Below, piece by piece: positions 18,400 through 26,313 of a stretch of DNA of 64,000 nucleotides (positions are counted from its first letter, which is position 1; the number at the start of each line of letters is the position of its first letter). This DNA comes from Microcella indica (GTDB lineage Bacteria; Actinomycetota; Actinomycetes; Actinomycetales; Microbacteriaceae). The notes beneath the pieces are model-generated. The model had not been told where the DNA came from and searched no databases. It saw only the letters and a program-made list of their open reading frames with translations. Position numbers and translations under genes: made by a program. The DNA is taken from the NCBI RefSeq assembly GCF_013414345.1, contig NZ_CP058670.1:496001-560000 (forward strand), written 5' to 3'.

Positions 18400-19848
18400 A
18401 TGACCGATTCGCGCCTCGCCGTCATCGTCCTCGCCGCCGGGCAGGGCACGCGCATGAAGTCGCGCACCCCGAAGGTGCTGCACCGGCTCGCCGGCGTGCC
18501 GCTCATCGGCCACGTTCTCGCGACGGCCCGCGCGCTCGACCCCGAGCACGTCGTCGCGGTAGTGCGTCACGAGCGCGACGTGGTCGCCGCGGCGATCGCC
18601 GACCTGGATGCCCACGCGATCATCGCCGATCAGGACGAGATCCCCGGCACCGGCCGAGCAGTCGAGGCGGGCCTCGCCGCGCTGCCCGCCGACTTCGAGG
18701 GCGACGTGCTCGTGGTCTCGGGCGATGTGCCGCTGCTCGACGCCGAGACGCTCGCCTCCCTGCTCGCGCGGCACCGGGGAGCCGAGGCCGCGGCGACCGT
18801 CCTGAGCGCGGTGCTCGACGACGCCACCGGGTACGGCCGCATCGTGCGCGATGTGGCGGGCACGCTCGACCGCATCGTCGAGCAGAAGGACGCGACCGAG
18901 GCGGAGCGGGCGCTCACCGAGATCAACTCGGGCACCTATGTGTTCCGCTCGGCGCCGCTGCGCGAGAAACTCGCCCTCGTCTCGACCGACAACGCGGCGC
19001 AGGAGAAATACCTCACCGACGTCATCGGCCTGCTGCGCGGGGACGAGCACCCCGTCGCCGCCTTGCCCGCTGGCCAGAGCTGGATCGTCGCGGGCGTCAA
19101 CGACCGCGTGCAGCTCGCCGACGCGGGTCTGCGCCTCAACCAGATGATCGTGCGCGGCTGGCAGCTCGCCGGCGTCACCATCAGCGACCCCGCGAGCGTG
19201 TGGATCGACCGCACCGTGACCCTCGAGGAGGACTCCGAGATCCTCCCGGGCACGCAGCTGAAGGGCGCGACGACGATCGCGCGCGGCGCCGTCGTCGGCC
19301 CCGACACGACCCTCACCGACTGCGAGGTGGGGGAGGGTGCGCGCGTGAGCCGCACCGACGGCACCCTCGCCGTCATCGGAGCGGGCGCATCCGTCGGGCC
19401 CTTCGCCTACCTGCGACCCGGCACTCGGCTCGCCGCGGACGGCAAGATCGGCACCTTCGTCGAGACGAAGAACGCCGTCATCGGGCTCGGCAGCAAGGTG
19501 CCGCACTTGAGCTACATCGGCGACACGACGGTGGGAGAGGGCTCCAACATCGGGGCCGGCACCATCACGGCCAACTACGACGGTGTGAAGAAGCACCGCA
19601 CCGAGGTCGGCTCGCACGTGCGCAGCGGCTCGCACAACGTGTTCGTCGCCCCCGTTAGGATTGGGGACGGAGCGTACACGGGAGCAGGAACGGTGGTCCG
19701 CAAGGATGTTCCGGCCGGCGCCCTCGCGGTGAACCACGCACCTCAGCGCACTGTTCCACGATGGGTGGCGGCGAATCGCCCGGGGACGGCTGCGGCGGAG
19801 GCGGCAGCGGCCGCATCCGAGACCGATGGGGACCGGAGCACCGAGTAG
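18400..19848 (+). CDS. glmU: Bifunctional GlcN-1-P acetyltransferase / GlcNAc-1-P uridyltransferase
   Basis: GlmU makes UDP-GlcNAc for peptidoglycan in two steps. The N-terminal pyrophosphorylase domain has LAAGQGTRMKSRTPKVLH at residues 10-27 (UTP loop with catalytic Arg/Lys). From about residue 265 the chain turns into left-handed beta-helix hexapeptide repeats, the acetyltransferase domain, with the active region near SYIGDTTVGEGSNIGAGT and NYDGVKKHRT. At 482 residues it is of normal length; the tail is Ala-rich. It is followed after 48 bases by prs, the conserved neighbour. Confidence 0.96.
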   Translation: MTDSRLAVIVLAAGQGTRMKSRTPKVLHRLAGVPLIGHVLATARALDPEHVVAVVRHERDVVAAAIADLDAHAIIADQDEIPGTGRAVEAGLAALPADFEGDVLVVSGDVPLLDAETLASLLARHRGAEAAATVLSAVLDDATGYGRIVRDVAGTLDRIVEQKDATEAERALTEINSGTYVFRSAPLREKLALVSTDNAAQEKYLTDVIGLLRGDEHPVAALPAGQSWIVAGVNDRVQLADAGLRLNQMIVRGWQLAGVTISDPASVWIDRTVTLEEDSEILPGTQLKGATTIARGAVVGPDTTLTDCEVGEGARVSRTDGTLAVIGAGASVGPFAYLRPGTRLAADGKIGTFVETKNAVIGLGSKVPHLSYIGDTTVGEGSNIGAGTITANYDGVKKHRTEVGSHVRSGSHNVFVAPVRIGDGAYTGAGTVVRKDVPAGALAVNHAPQRTVPRWVAANRPGTAAAEAAAAASETDGDRSTE

Positions 19849-19896
19849 GCGACCAGAACACGACAAGTCGCACAACGCGGCGGAAGGCGGGCAGTA

Positions 19897-20874
19897 GTGG
19901 CCAGCATCAAGATCACCGGCCAGAAGAGACTCGTCATCGTGTCGGGGCGATCCCACCCCGAGCTCGCCGCGCAGGTTGCCGAATACCTGCAGACCGACGT
20001 CGTGCACACCGACGCCCGCACCTTCGCCAACGGTGAGATCTACGCCCGCTACGACGAGAGCGTGCGCGGCTGCGACGCCTTCGTGCTGCAGTCGCACGCG
20101 AAGCCCATCAACGAGGCGCTCATGGAGCAGCTCGTCATGGTCGACGCCCTCAAGCGGGCCAGCGCCAAGCGCATCACGGTCGTCGCGCCCTTCTACCCCT
20201 ACTCGCGTCAAGACAAGAAGGGCAGAGGTCGCGAGCCCATCAGCGCGCGACTGGTTGCTGACCTGTTCAAGGCCGCCGGCGCCGACCGCATCATGAGCGT
20301 CGACCTCCACGCCGCTCAGATTCAAGGCTTCTTCGATGGCCCCGTCGACCACCTCTTCGCGATGCCCGTGCTGCTCGAGCACTTCCGCGCCCAGCTCGAC
20401 CCGGCGACGCTCACCGTCGTCTCGCCCGACATGGGGCGCGTGCGCGTCGCCGACATCTGGAGCCAGAAGCTGGATGCTCCACTCGCGATCATCCACAAGC
20501 GGCGCGACCCGATGGTGCACAACCAGGTGACCGTGCACGAGATCGTCGGCGAGGTGGAGGGCCGCGTGTGCCTGCTCGTCGACGACATGATCGACACCGG
20601 TCGCACGATCGTCAAGGCCGCGGAGGCGCTCAAGAAGTCGGGCGCCACGGGCGTCGTCGTCGCCGCGACTCACGCGATCTTCAGCGACCCGGCCTTCGAG
20701 ATCCTCCAGGATGAGTCGATCGACCAGGTCGTCGTGACCGACACGCTGCCCGTGCCGGCCGACAAGCGCTGGGATCGCCTCACGGTGCTGCCCATCGCGC
20801 CTCTGCTCGCGCGCGCCATCCACGAGGTGTTCGACGACGGGTCGGTCACCTCGATGTTCGACGGCGCCGCCTAA
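19897..20874 (+). CDS. prs: Ribose-phosphate pyrophosphokinase (PRPP synthetase)
   Basis: Makes PRPP from ribose 5-phosphate and ATP for nucleotides, His and Trp. All family landmarks are present in 325 residues: DARTFANGEI near 46-55, the flexible loop FYPYSRQDKKGRGREPIS near 102-119, SVDLHAAQIQGFF near 133, and the PRPP-binding LLVDDMIDTGRTI near 227-239. It starts with GTG and sits 48 bases after glmU, so the two are likely one operon. A strong hairpin follows. Confidence 0.96.
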   Translation: MASIKITGQKRLVIVSGRSHPELAAQVAEYLQTDVVHTDARTFANGEIYARYDESVRGCDAFVLQSHAKPINEALMEQLVMVDALKRASAKRITVVAPFYPYSRQDKKGRGREPISARLVADLFKAAGADRIMSVDLHAAQIQGFFDGPVDHLFAMPVLLEHFRAQLDPATLTVVSPDMGRVRVADIWSQKLDAPLAIIHKRRDPMVHNQVTVHEIVGEVEGRVCLLVDDMIDTGRTIVKAAEALKKSGATGVVVAATHAIFSDPAFEILQDESIDQVVVTDTLPVPADKRWDRLTVLPIAPLLARAIHEVFDDGSVTSMFDGAA

Positions 20875-20914
20875 CCTGCTGCGGCACCTCAGCTTGGTAC
20901 AACTGTGCCCGTGG

Positions 20915-20952
20915 GTGGCAACTGTGCCGCCTACAGCGAGCACAGTTGCCAC
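20915..20952. terminator. Bidirectional hairpin after prs
   Basis: GTGGCAACTGTG (20915-20926) pairs perfectly with CACAGTTGCCAC (20941-20952) around a 14-base loop. It lies between convergent prs and the aminotransferase gene. No U-tract. Confidence 0.65.
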
Positions 20953-20981
20953 TACGTGGCACACTCGTGCGCCGGAGACAG

Positions 20982-22343
20982 CTAGAGCGCGAGCAGCTCT
21001 CGGATGCACGCCTCGAAGACCTCGTGGTGAGCATCCACGTCGGCCCGCGTCGTCATGGGCGCCATGAGCGCCATGTTGTGGAACGGCGTCAGCATGATGC
21101 CGCGGTTGGCGAGGTAGAGGTGGATGACGTCTTCGAGCTCGCCGTCGGCGGCCTCGGCCGCGAGCGTGCCGTTGATCGGGTACGGCCTGGCGAAGCGGTA
21201 CTCGGCGCGCGCCCCGAGCTGGTTGATCGCCCACGGCAGCTCGTACCGGTCGAACAGCTCGTTGACCCCGTCGGTGAAGTACGTCGCCGTGTCGATCATG
21301 TGCGCGAAGGCCTCGTCGGTCAGCACGTGCTCGAGCGTCGCGCGCATCGCCGCGACCGAGACCGGGTTGCCCGCGAGGGTGCCGCCGACGCCTCCCATGT
21401 CGACGAGGTCGAGGTCGTCGCGCGCGAGCGCGCGCTCGGCGAACTCGGCTGAGAGGCCGTAGGCCCCGGTCGGGATGCCCCCGCCGATCGACTTGCCGAT
21501 GACGACCAGGTCGGGCTCGAGGTTGTACGCCGTCGTCATGCCACCGGGCCCGGCCGAGAACGTGTGGGTCTCATCGATGATGAGCAGCGCGTCGTACTGG
21601 CGGGTCAGCTCGCGCACGCCTTCGAGGTAGCCCGGCTCGGGCAGGACGATGCCGATGTTGGTCAGGGCAGGCTCGATGAGCACCGCGGCGACGTCGCCGT
21701 GCGCGAGGGCGCGCTCGAGGCCCGGCAGGTCGTTGTACTCGGCGGCGCGCGACGTCTCCGTGACGTCGACCGGGGCGCCCACGTTGCCGGGGCGCGCCAT
21801 GCTCTCGCCGTCGGGCCCGACGACGACGAGCGACTCGTCGACCGATCCGTGGTAGCAGTACGAGTGGAAGAGGATCTTCGGCTTTCCGGTGATCGCGCGC
21901 ACGAGTCGAATCGCCCAGCGATTCGCATCCGTCGCCGTCAGCGAGAACGACCAGCGGTCCATGCGGAATCGGCGGGACAGCTCGGCGCCGACCCACTCGG
22001 CGTCCTCCGTCGGCAGCATCGTCACGAGGCCGCCGAGCTCGTCGATGCGGCGGGTGACGGCCTCGACGACGGCGGGGTTCGAGTGCCCGGCCATCGAGCC
22101 GGTGTCGCCGAGGGCGAAGTCGATGTACTCGTGCCCGTCGATGTCCCACACGCGATTGCCCTGGGCGCGATCGAGGTAGATCGGGAAGGCGCCCGACTTC
22201 TTGTTCATCCAGGTCATGGGCACCCGTCCGAAGAGGTGCTCGGCGCCCTCGTAGGCGGCGCGCGAGCGGGGCCGTGCCGCGGCGAAGGCGGCCTGCTCGC
22301 GCTCGGCGAGTTCGGTGAGTCGGGTGCGATCGATGACGGTCAT
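20982..22343 (-). CDS. Class III PLP-dependent aminotransferase (GSA-aminomutase-like)
   Basis: A 453-residue fold-type I PLP enzyme. K284 in VIGKSIGGGIPTGAYG is the Schiff-base lysine, and D257 in IIDETHTFS pairs with the pyridine nitrogen. The glycine-rich LGDTGSMAGHSNPAV resembles glutamate-1-semialdehyde aminomutase, but the usual GSA residues cannot be checked here and no haem genes are adjacent. An omega-transaminase acting on an amino acid or amine is equally likely. The ATG at 22343 has CAGAAT at the leaderless distance. It begins an accessory block between prs and rplY. Confidence 0.82.
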   Translation of the reverse strand: MTVIDRTRLTELAEREQAAFAAARPRSRAAYEGAEHLFGRVPMTWMNKKSGAFPIYLDRAQGNRVWDIDGHEYIDFALGDTGSMAGHSNPAVVEAVTRRIDELGGLVTMLPTEDAEWVGAELSRRFRMDRWSFSLTATDANRWAIRLVRAITGKPKILFHSYCYHGSVDESLVVVGPDGESMARPGNVGAPVDVTETSRAAEYNDLPGLERALAHGDVAAVLIEPALTNIGIVLPEPGYLEGVRELTRQYDALLIIDETHTFSAGPGGMTTAYNLEPDLVVIGKSIGGGIPTGAYGLSAEFAERALARDDLDLVDMGGVGGTLAGNPVSVAAMRATLEHVLTDEAFAHMIDTATYFTDGVNELFDRYELPWAINQLGARAEYRFARPYPINGTLAAEAADGELEDVIHLYLANRGIMLTPFHNMALMAPMTTRADVDAHHEVFEACIRELLAL

Positions 22344-22349
22344 GCGCTC

Positions 22350-22355
22350 ATTCTG
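22350..22355 (-). promoter_or_regulatory. -10 hexamer CAGAAT for the class III aminotransferase
   Basis: Six bases separate it from the ATG on the minus strand, predicting a leaderless message. Confidence 0.5.
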
Positions 22356-22455
22356 TCCCGGACTGGCGGCGAGTGCGCAGTGCGCACTCGTGCGGCGGCG
22401 CCGAGAGCCTGTGCATCTCCTGGGCGCCCTCCTGGGCGCGTTACCGAGAGCCGAG

Positions 22456-22461
22456 TAGCGT
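22456..22461 (+). promoter_or_regulatory. -10 hexamer TAGCGT for the 51-aa membrane protein
   Basis: Ends eight bases before the ATG at 22469. Confidence 0.45.
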
Positions 22462-22468
22462 GGCGGAG

Positions 22469-22624
22469 ATGATCCAGTTCATCGTCATCCTTCTCGTCAT
22501 TTGGCTGGTGCTGTCGATTCTCGGCTTCGTCATCGAGGGCCTCTTCTGGCTCGCCGTCGTCGGCATCGTGCTCTTCCTCGCCACCGGCATCTTCGGCTGG
22601 CTCAAGCGCAAGACCACATCGTGA
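22469..22624 (+). CDS. Small hydrophobic membrane protein, 51 aa
   Basis: MIQFIVILLVIWLVLSILGF opens a protein that is almost wholly hydrophobic, with two membrane helices and a positively charged end (LKRKTTS) that should face the cytoplasm. Small proteins of this type are common in actinobacteria and have no assigned role. The -10 hexamer eight bases upstream and a hairpin downstream make it a complete single-gene transcription unit. Confidence 0.7.
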   Translation: MIQFIVILLVIWLVLSILGFVIEGLFWLAVVGIVLFLATGIFGWLKRKTTS

Positions 22625-22652
22625 GTCAGCCGGTCTGAACCGCCCAGACTCG

Positions 22653-22670
22653 GCTCGGCCTGTGCCGAGC
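22653..22670. terminator. Short hairpin between convergent genes
   Basis: GCTCGGC, CTGT loop, GCCGAGC. It follows the 51-aa gene and faces the end of the 124-aa gene. Confidence 0.5.
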
Positions 22671-22677
22671 GCGAGCG

Positions 22678-23052
22678 TCAGACGCGTGTCGTGGGCACGA
22701 GGCGGGGCGGGCCCGGGATGAGCCCGAGCAGCGCGACGCGCACCTCCCCGGTGGGGGCGACGGCGTAGCAGTTCCAGCCGAGCGTGTCGGGAGAGCCGAG
22801 CTCGAAGGCGACGCGCGAGGGCGTGCGCTCGTTGGCGTAGTAGTCGACCGCGATGCGGCACGACCTCTCGGCAGTGGACTGCGCGATCGCCCATGATGTG
22901 AGCGCGCCGGGTACGACCATGGCGATCATGGTGATGAGGGCGACGATGCGCATGATCCGGCGGCGGCGCTCCCACGGGGTGGTCGCCTCGTCGTCGGAGG
23001 CGTCGTAGGGCTCCCAGTCGTCGAGCTCGCGGGGGTTCTCGTCATCGGCCAT
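22678..23052 (-). CDS. Single-pass membrane protein, 124 aa, unknown
   Basis: An acidic N-terminus (MADDENPRELDDW) and a basic RRRRIMR stretch precede one membrane helix at about residues 34-58. The remaining ~65 residues lie outside the membrane and contain two cysteines (SCRIAVDYY, GWNCYAV) that could form a disulfide. No family recognised. The ATG at 23052 follows a GGAGGA site and also a GAGACT hexamer. Confidence 0.7.
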   Translation of the reverse strand: MADDENPRELDDWEPYDASDDEATTPWERRRRIMRIVALITMIAMVVPGALTSWAIAQSTAERSCRIAVDYYANERTPSRVAFELGSPDTLGWNCYAVAPTGEVRVALLGLIPGPPRLVPTTRV

Positions 23053-23097
23053 CTCCTCCAGTCTCGCACCCGCCGCTCCGGACCCTGTGCGCGCCGA

Positions 23098-23103
23098 TAG
23101 TCT
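23098..23103 (+). promoter_or_regulatory. -10 hexamer TAGTCT for the APC permease
   Basis: Ends eight bases before the ATG at 23111 and supports that start over in-frame codons upstream. Confidence 0.5.
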
Positions 23104-23110
23104 GGCGTCC

Positions 23111-24391
23111 ATGAGCCCGAGCGTGCCCACGTCGTCGCCCGGGGGGCTCGTTCGCAGCCTCGGCGTCGTCGGGGCGGTGGGCATCGGGCTCGCGTCGATG
23201 ATCGGTGCTGGGGCGTTCTTCGTGTGGGCGCCGGCGTCGGCGGCTGCCGGCGCGGGCGGTCTGCTCGTGGCGCTGCTCGTCGCCGCGGTCGTCGCGACGC
23301 TCAACGCGTTCAGCACGACGCAGCTCGCTATGGCGCACCCGGTGTCGGGCGGGGCGTACGCGTTCGGGCGCCGCTGGGTGGGCCCGTGGTGGGGCTTCAC
23401 CGCGGGGTGGCTGTTCGTGACCGGCAAGACGGCGTCGGCCGCCGCGATCGCGTCGGTCGCCGCCGCGTACGTGTGGCCGGAGGCCCGTACGCCGCTCGCC
23501 GTCGGCCTCATCGTCGTGTTCGCCGCGCTCAACATGACGGGAGTGCGCACGACGGCCCGTGTGTCGTTGGTCATCGTCTCGGTCGTGCTCACGGGTCTGA
23601 TCGGGATGCTCGTCGCGGCCTTCGCCGCCCCCCAGCCGGGCGGCCCCGAGCTCGACCTCACGCTCGCCACTCCGTACGACGTCGTGCAGGCCGCCGCGCT
23701 CCTGTTCTTCGCCTTCGCGGGCTACGCGCGCATGGCGACACTGGGGGAGGAGGTGCGCGATCCTCGGCGCACGCTGCCGCGCGCGATTCTTCTCGCCCTC
23801 GCCGTCGTCCTCGCCCTCTACGCGATCATCGCGATCACGCTCACGAGTCGACTGTCGTCTGGTGCTCTCGCCGCGAGCGCCTCCCCGCTGGCGGAGCTTC
23901 TCGACCCCGCGTGGCGCCCGCTCGTCGCGGTGCTCGCGGGTGTCGCGTGCCTGGGCTCCCTCATGGCGATCCTCGCGGGGCTCAGCCGCACGTCGCTCGC
24001 GATGGCGCGCGAGCGCGACCTGCCCGGCGTGCTCGCCCACGTGTCGCCGCGCACCCACGCTCCGGTCGTCGCGGAGGGGGTGATCGCTGCGGTCGCGATC
24101 GTGATCGTGCTGCTGCTCGAGCCGGCGCAGCTCGTGGCGGCCTCGAGTGCGGCGGTGCTGCTCTACTACGCGATCGCGCACCTCGCGGCTCTGCGTCAGG
24201 AGGCGCAGTACCGCTGGCAGCCGCGCGCCGTCGCGGTGGCGGGCCTGCTCGGCTGCGTGCTGCTCGTCGCCGCGCTGCCGTGGGGCTCGCTGCTCGGCAC
24301 GGCCGTGCTGCTGGCGGCAGGGCTACTCGTGCGGGTGCTCGCCGTCCGCGGCGGCGCAGCACCGTCGCGTCGAACCCCGGAGGACACATGA
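23111..24391 (+). CDS. APC-superfamily amino acid/amine permease
   Basis: A 426-residue transporter with about 12 membrane segments. GIGLASMIGAGAFFVWAPA near residue 24 is the substrate-binding unwound helix 1 of the APC fold (the GSG/GAG backbone), and FFAFAGYARMATLGEEVRDPRRTLPRAI near 202-230 is the family signature of helix 6 and its loop. Probable substrate is an amino acid; the exact one is unclear. Its stop overlaps the start of the CoA-transferase-like gene (ATGA), so they are coupled, and with the aminotransferase nearby may serve one amino-acid route. Confidence 0.88.
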   Translation: MSPSVPTSSPGGLVRSLGVVGAVGIGLASMIGAGAFFVWAPASAAAGAGGLLVALLVAAVVATLNAFSTTQLAMAHPVSGGAYAFGRRWVGPWWGFTAGWLFVTGKTASAAAIASVAAAYVWPEARTPLAVGLIVVFAALNMTGVRTTARVSLVIVSVVLTGLIGMLVAAFAAPQPGGPELDLTLATPYDVVQAAALLFFAFAGYARMATLGEEVRDPRRTLPRAILLALAVVLALYAIIAITLTSRLSSGALAASASPLAELLDPAWRPLVAVLAGVACLGSLMAILAGLSRTSLAMARERDLPGVLAHVSPRTHAPVVAEGVIAAVAIVIVLLLEPAQLVAASSAAVLLYYAIAHLAALRQEAQYRWQPRAVAVAGLLGCVLLVAALPWGSLLGTAVLLAAGLLVRVLAVRGGAAPSRRTPEDT

Positions 24392-26307
24392 CCGAGACAC
24401 CCGCCGTCGCCGTGACGGGCACGCCGACCCTGGGCGGCGCGTACCCGGTCAGCGTGTTCGCAGCGCAAGCCGTCGGCGCGGTCGGCCTCGCGCTCGCGAG
24501 GCTCGCCGAAGGGTCGGGCCATCCTGCCGTCGAGGAGTCCGCGCATGCGGAGGGGGCGAGCGGCTCGGTCGTGGTCCACGGACCTCTCGCTGACGCCTGG
24601 TTCTCCGCGGCGGTGCGACCGGTTCAGCCGCTTGCCTCGCCGTGGGACGCGATCGCGGGCGACTACCGCACGGCCGACGGCTGGATCCGACTGCACACGA
24701 ACGCTCCCCACCATCGGGCGGTCGCCCTGCGCGTGCTCGGAGTGCCGGAGCCGGCCGACCGCGCGGCGGTCGCCGCGGCGGTCGAGCGGTGGACCGGCGA
24801 CGTGCTCGAGACGGAGGTCGTGATCGCCGGCGGATGCGCCGCGGTCATGCGGTCCGTCGAGCAGTGGTCGCGGCATCCTCAGGGCATCGCGGTGGCCGCG
24901 GAGCCTCTCGTCGCGGTGGACGTGCGCGAGGCGGGTCGACCGCTCCCCGCGGGGGTGGCGGAGCGGCCCCTCGCCGGCGTGCGGGTGCTCGACTTGACGC
25001 GTGTGCTCGCCGGGCCTGTGGCGACGCGCGTGCTCGCCTTGTTGGGGGCCGATGTTCTGCGCGTGGATCCGCCGAGCTGGAATGAGCCGTCGGTGGCGCC
25101 GGACATGACGCTCGGCAAGCGGTGCACGCGCCTCGACACCGACGACGTGGAGGATCGCGCGGAGCTGCTGGCCCTGCTCGCGGAGGCCGACGTTCTCGTG
25201 CACGGCTATCGCCCGGGGGCCCTCGACTCGATGGGGCTCGATGCCGCGACGCTGCGGCGCGTGCGACCCGGACTCGTGGAGGTGCAGATCGACGCGTACG
25301 GGTATTCGGGCCCGTGGGCAGGGCGGCGCGGCTTCGACAGCCTCGTGCAGATGTCCTCGGGCATCGCGCACCGGGGGATGCTGCAGGCTGCCGCCGAGAC
25401 ACCGTTGCCCCTTCCTGTGCAGGCGCTCGATCACGCCACGGGCTGGTTCGCGGCGGCGGCCGCTCTGCGCGCTGTCGCGCGTGCCCGCCACACCGGTGCG
25501 GGGTCGCTGAGTCGCCTGTCGCTGGCGCGCACCGCGCTCGAGCTGGAGTCGCTGCGCGATGCCATGCTCACCTCGCAGGGCCCCTCGACCGATGCAACCG
25601 CCTTTGCGACGTCGCCCGCGCCGCCGACGCTGCCGGGTCGCACGATCGAGACGTTCTGGGGCGAGGCTCTCGTGCTGGACCCGCCGCTGAGCGTCGCGGG
25701 CGTGCGCATCGAGACTTTCGTGGCGCCCCGACCGCTCGGGTCGGACGAGCCAGAGTGGCAGTCCGACCTCGACGAGGCCCCGCCCGCGCGCCGCACGGGC
25801 CCCACGGGCCCCGCGGCTGGTTCGCCGGGGCGGGCCGTGGCGGCGCTGGGCGCTGGTCGCACGCTCGTGTGGGCGTTCCTGAGCGCGGCGCTCGTGTGGG
25901 GCCTGCAGGGAGCCGTCGGGCTGCTCGGCTCCCTGGCCCTGGGCGGCGCGCCCCAGCTGTACTTCTGGACGCAGCTGGAGTGGCTCGCGGGCGCCGCCGC
26001 GCAGGCCGCGGGTCTCGCCGGCGCCTGGTACGCCGCCTCGCGCGTCGTGACCGTGGCGCCCGCGGTGGCGATCACGACGCTCGCGGGCTATGCCGCGAGC
26101 GTTCTCGTGACGGGTGCCGCTGGGGCGCTGCGCGTGGGAGAGCCGATCGCGGGGGAGTCTTTCGCGACGGTGCTCGTCGTGTCGCTCTCGACGGGCGCCG
26201 CTCTCATCGCGTTTCTCGTGCCCGGCCTGCTCCTCTTCACCCGCTGGTTCGTGGGTCGCGTGAGCGGAGATCAGTCCCTCGCCCGAGCGAAGTACTCCCG
26301 CAGCTGA
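24388..26307 (+). CDS. Class III CoA-transferase-like protein fused to a membrane domain
   Basis: One uninterrupted frame of 639 residues. Residues ~85-180 match the end of a CaiB/BaiF CoA-transferase and ~190-450 the Rossmann half (RPLAGVRVLDLTRVLAGPVATRVLALLGADV..), closing with a PLGSDEPEW block typical of the family's C-terminus. Where relatives have GxGxxVDVSLL with the catalytic Asp, this one reads GAGSLSRLSLA, so the Asp seems replaced by Arg. From about residue 488 four hydrophobic segments follow, an addition I do not know from this family. Either a true fusion or an inactive, membrane-bound derivative. Coupled to the permease upstream. Confidence 0.65.
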   Translation: MTETPAVAVTGTPTLGGAYPVSVFAAQAVGAVGLALARLAEGSGHPAVEESAHAEGASGSVVVHGPLADAWFSAAVRPVQPLASPWDAIAGDYRTADGWIRLHTNAPHHRAVALRVLGVPEPADRAAVAAAVERWTGDVLETEVVIAGGCAAVMRSVEQWSRHPQGIAVAAEPLVAVDVREAGRPLPAGVAERPLAGVRVLDLTRVLAGPVATRVLALLGADVLRVDPPSWNEPSVAPDMTLGKRCTRLDTDDVEDRAELLALLAEADVLVHGYRPGALDSMGLDAATLRRVRPGLVEVQIDAYGYSGPWAGRRGFDSLVQMSSGIAHRGMLQAAAETPLPLPVQALDHATGWFAAAAALRAVARARHTGAGSLSRLSLARTALELESLRDAMLTSQGPSTDATAFATSPAPPTLPGRTIETFWGEALVLDPPLSVAGVRIETFVAPRPLGSDEPEWQSDLDEAPPARRTGPTGPAAGSPGRAVAALGAGRTLVWAFLSAALVWGLQGAVGLLGSLALGGAPQLYFWTQLEWLAGAAAQAAGLAGAWYAASRVVTVAPAVAITTLAGYAASVLVTGAAGALRVGEPIAGESFATVLVVSLSTGAALIAFLVPGLLLFTRWFVGRVSGDQSLARAKYSRS

Positions 26308-26313
26308 AGGTCC

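Noticed and set aside
18259-21234. A long minus-strand frame opposite glmU and prs
   Set aside because: The translated protein is a low-complexity Arg/Gly/His-rich shadow with no domain, and both plus-strand genes are certain.
24388-26307. Frameshift creating the CoA-transferase/membrane fusion
   Set aside because: Both parts lie in the same frame with no change in phase. A lost stop codon cannot be excluded but cannot be seen.
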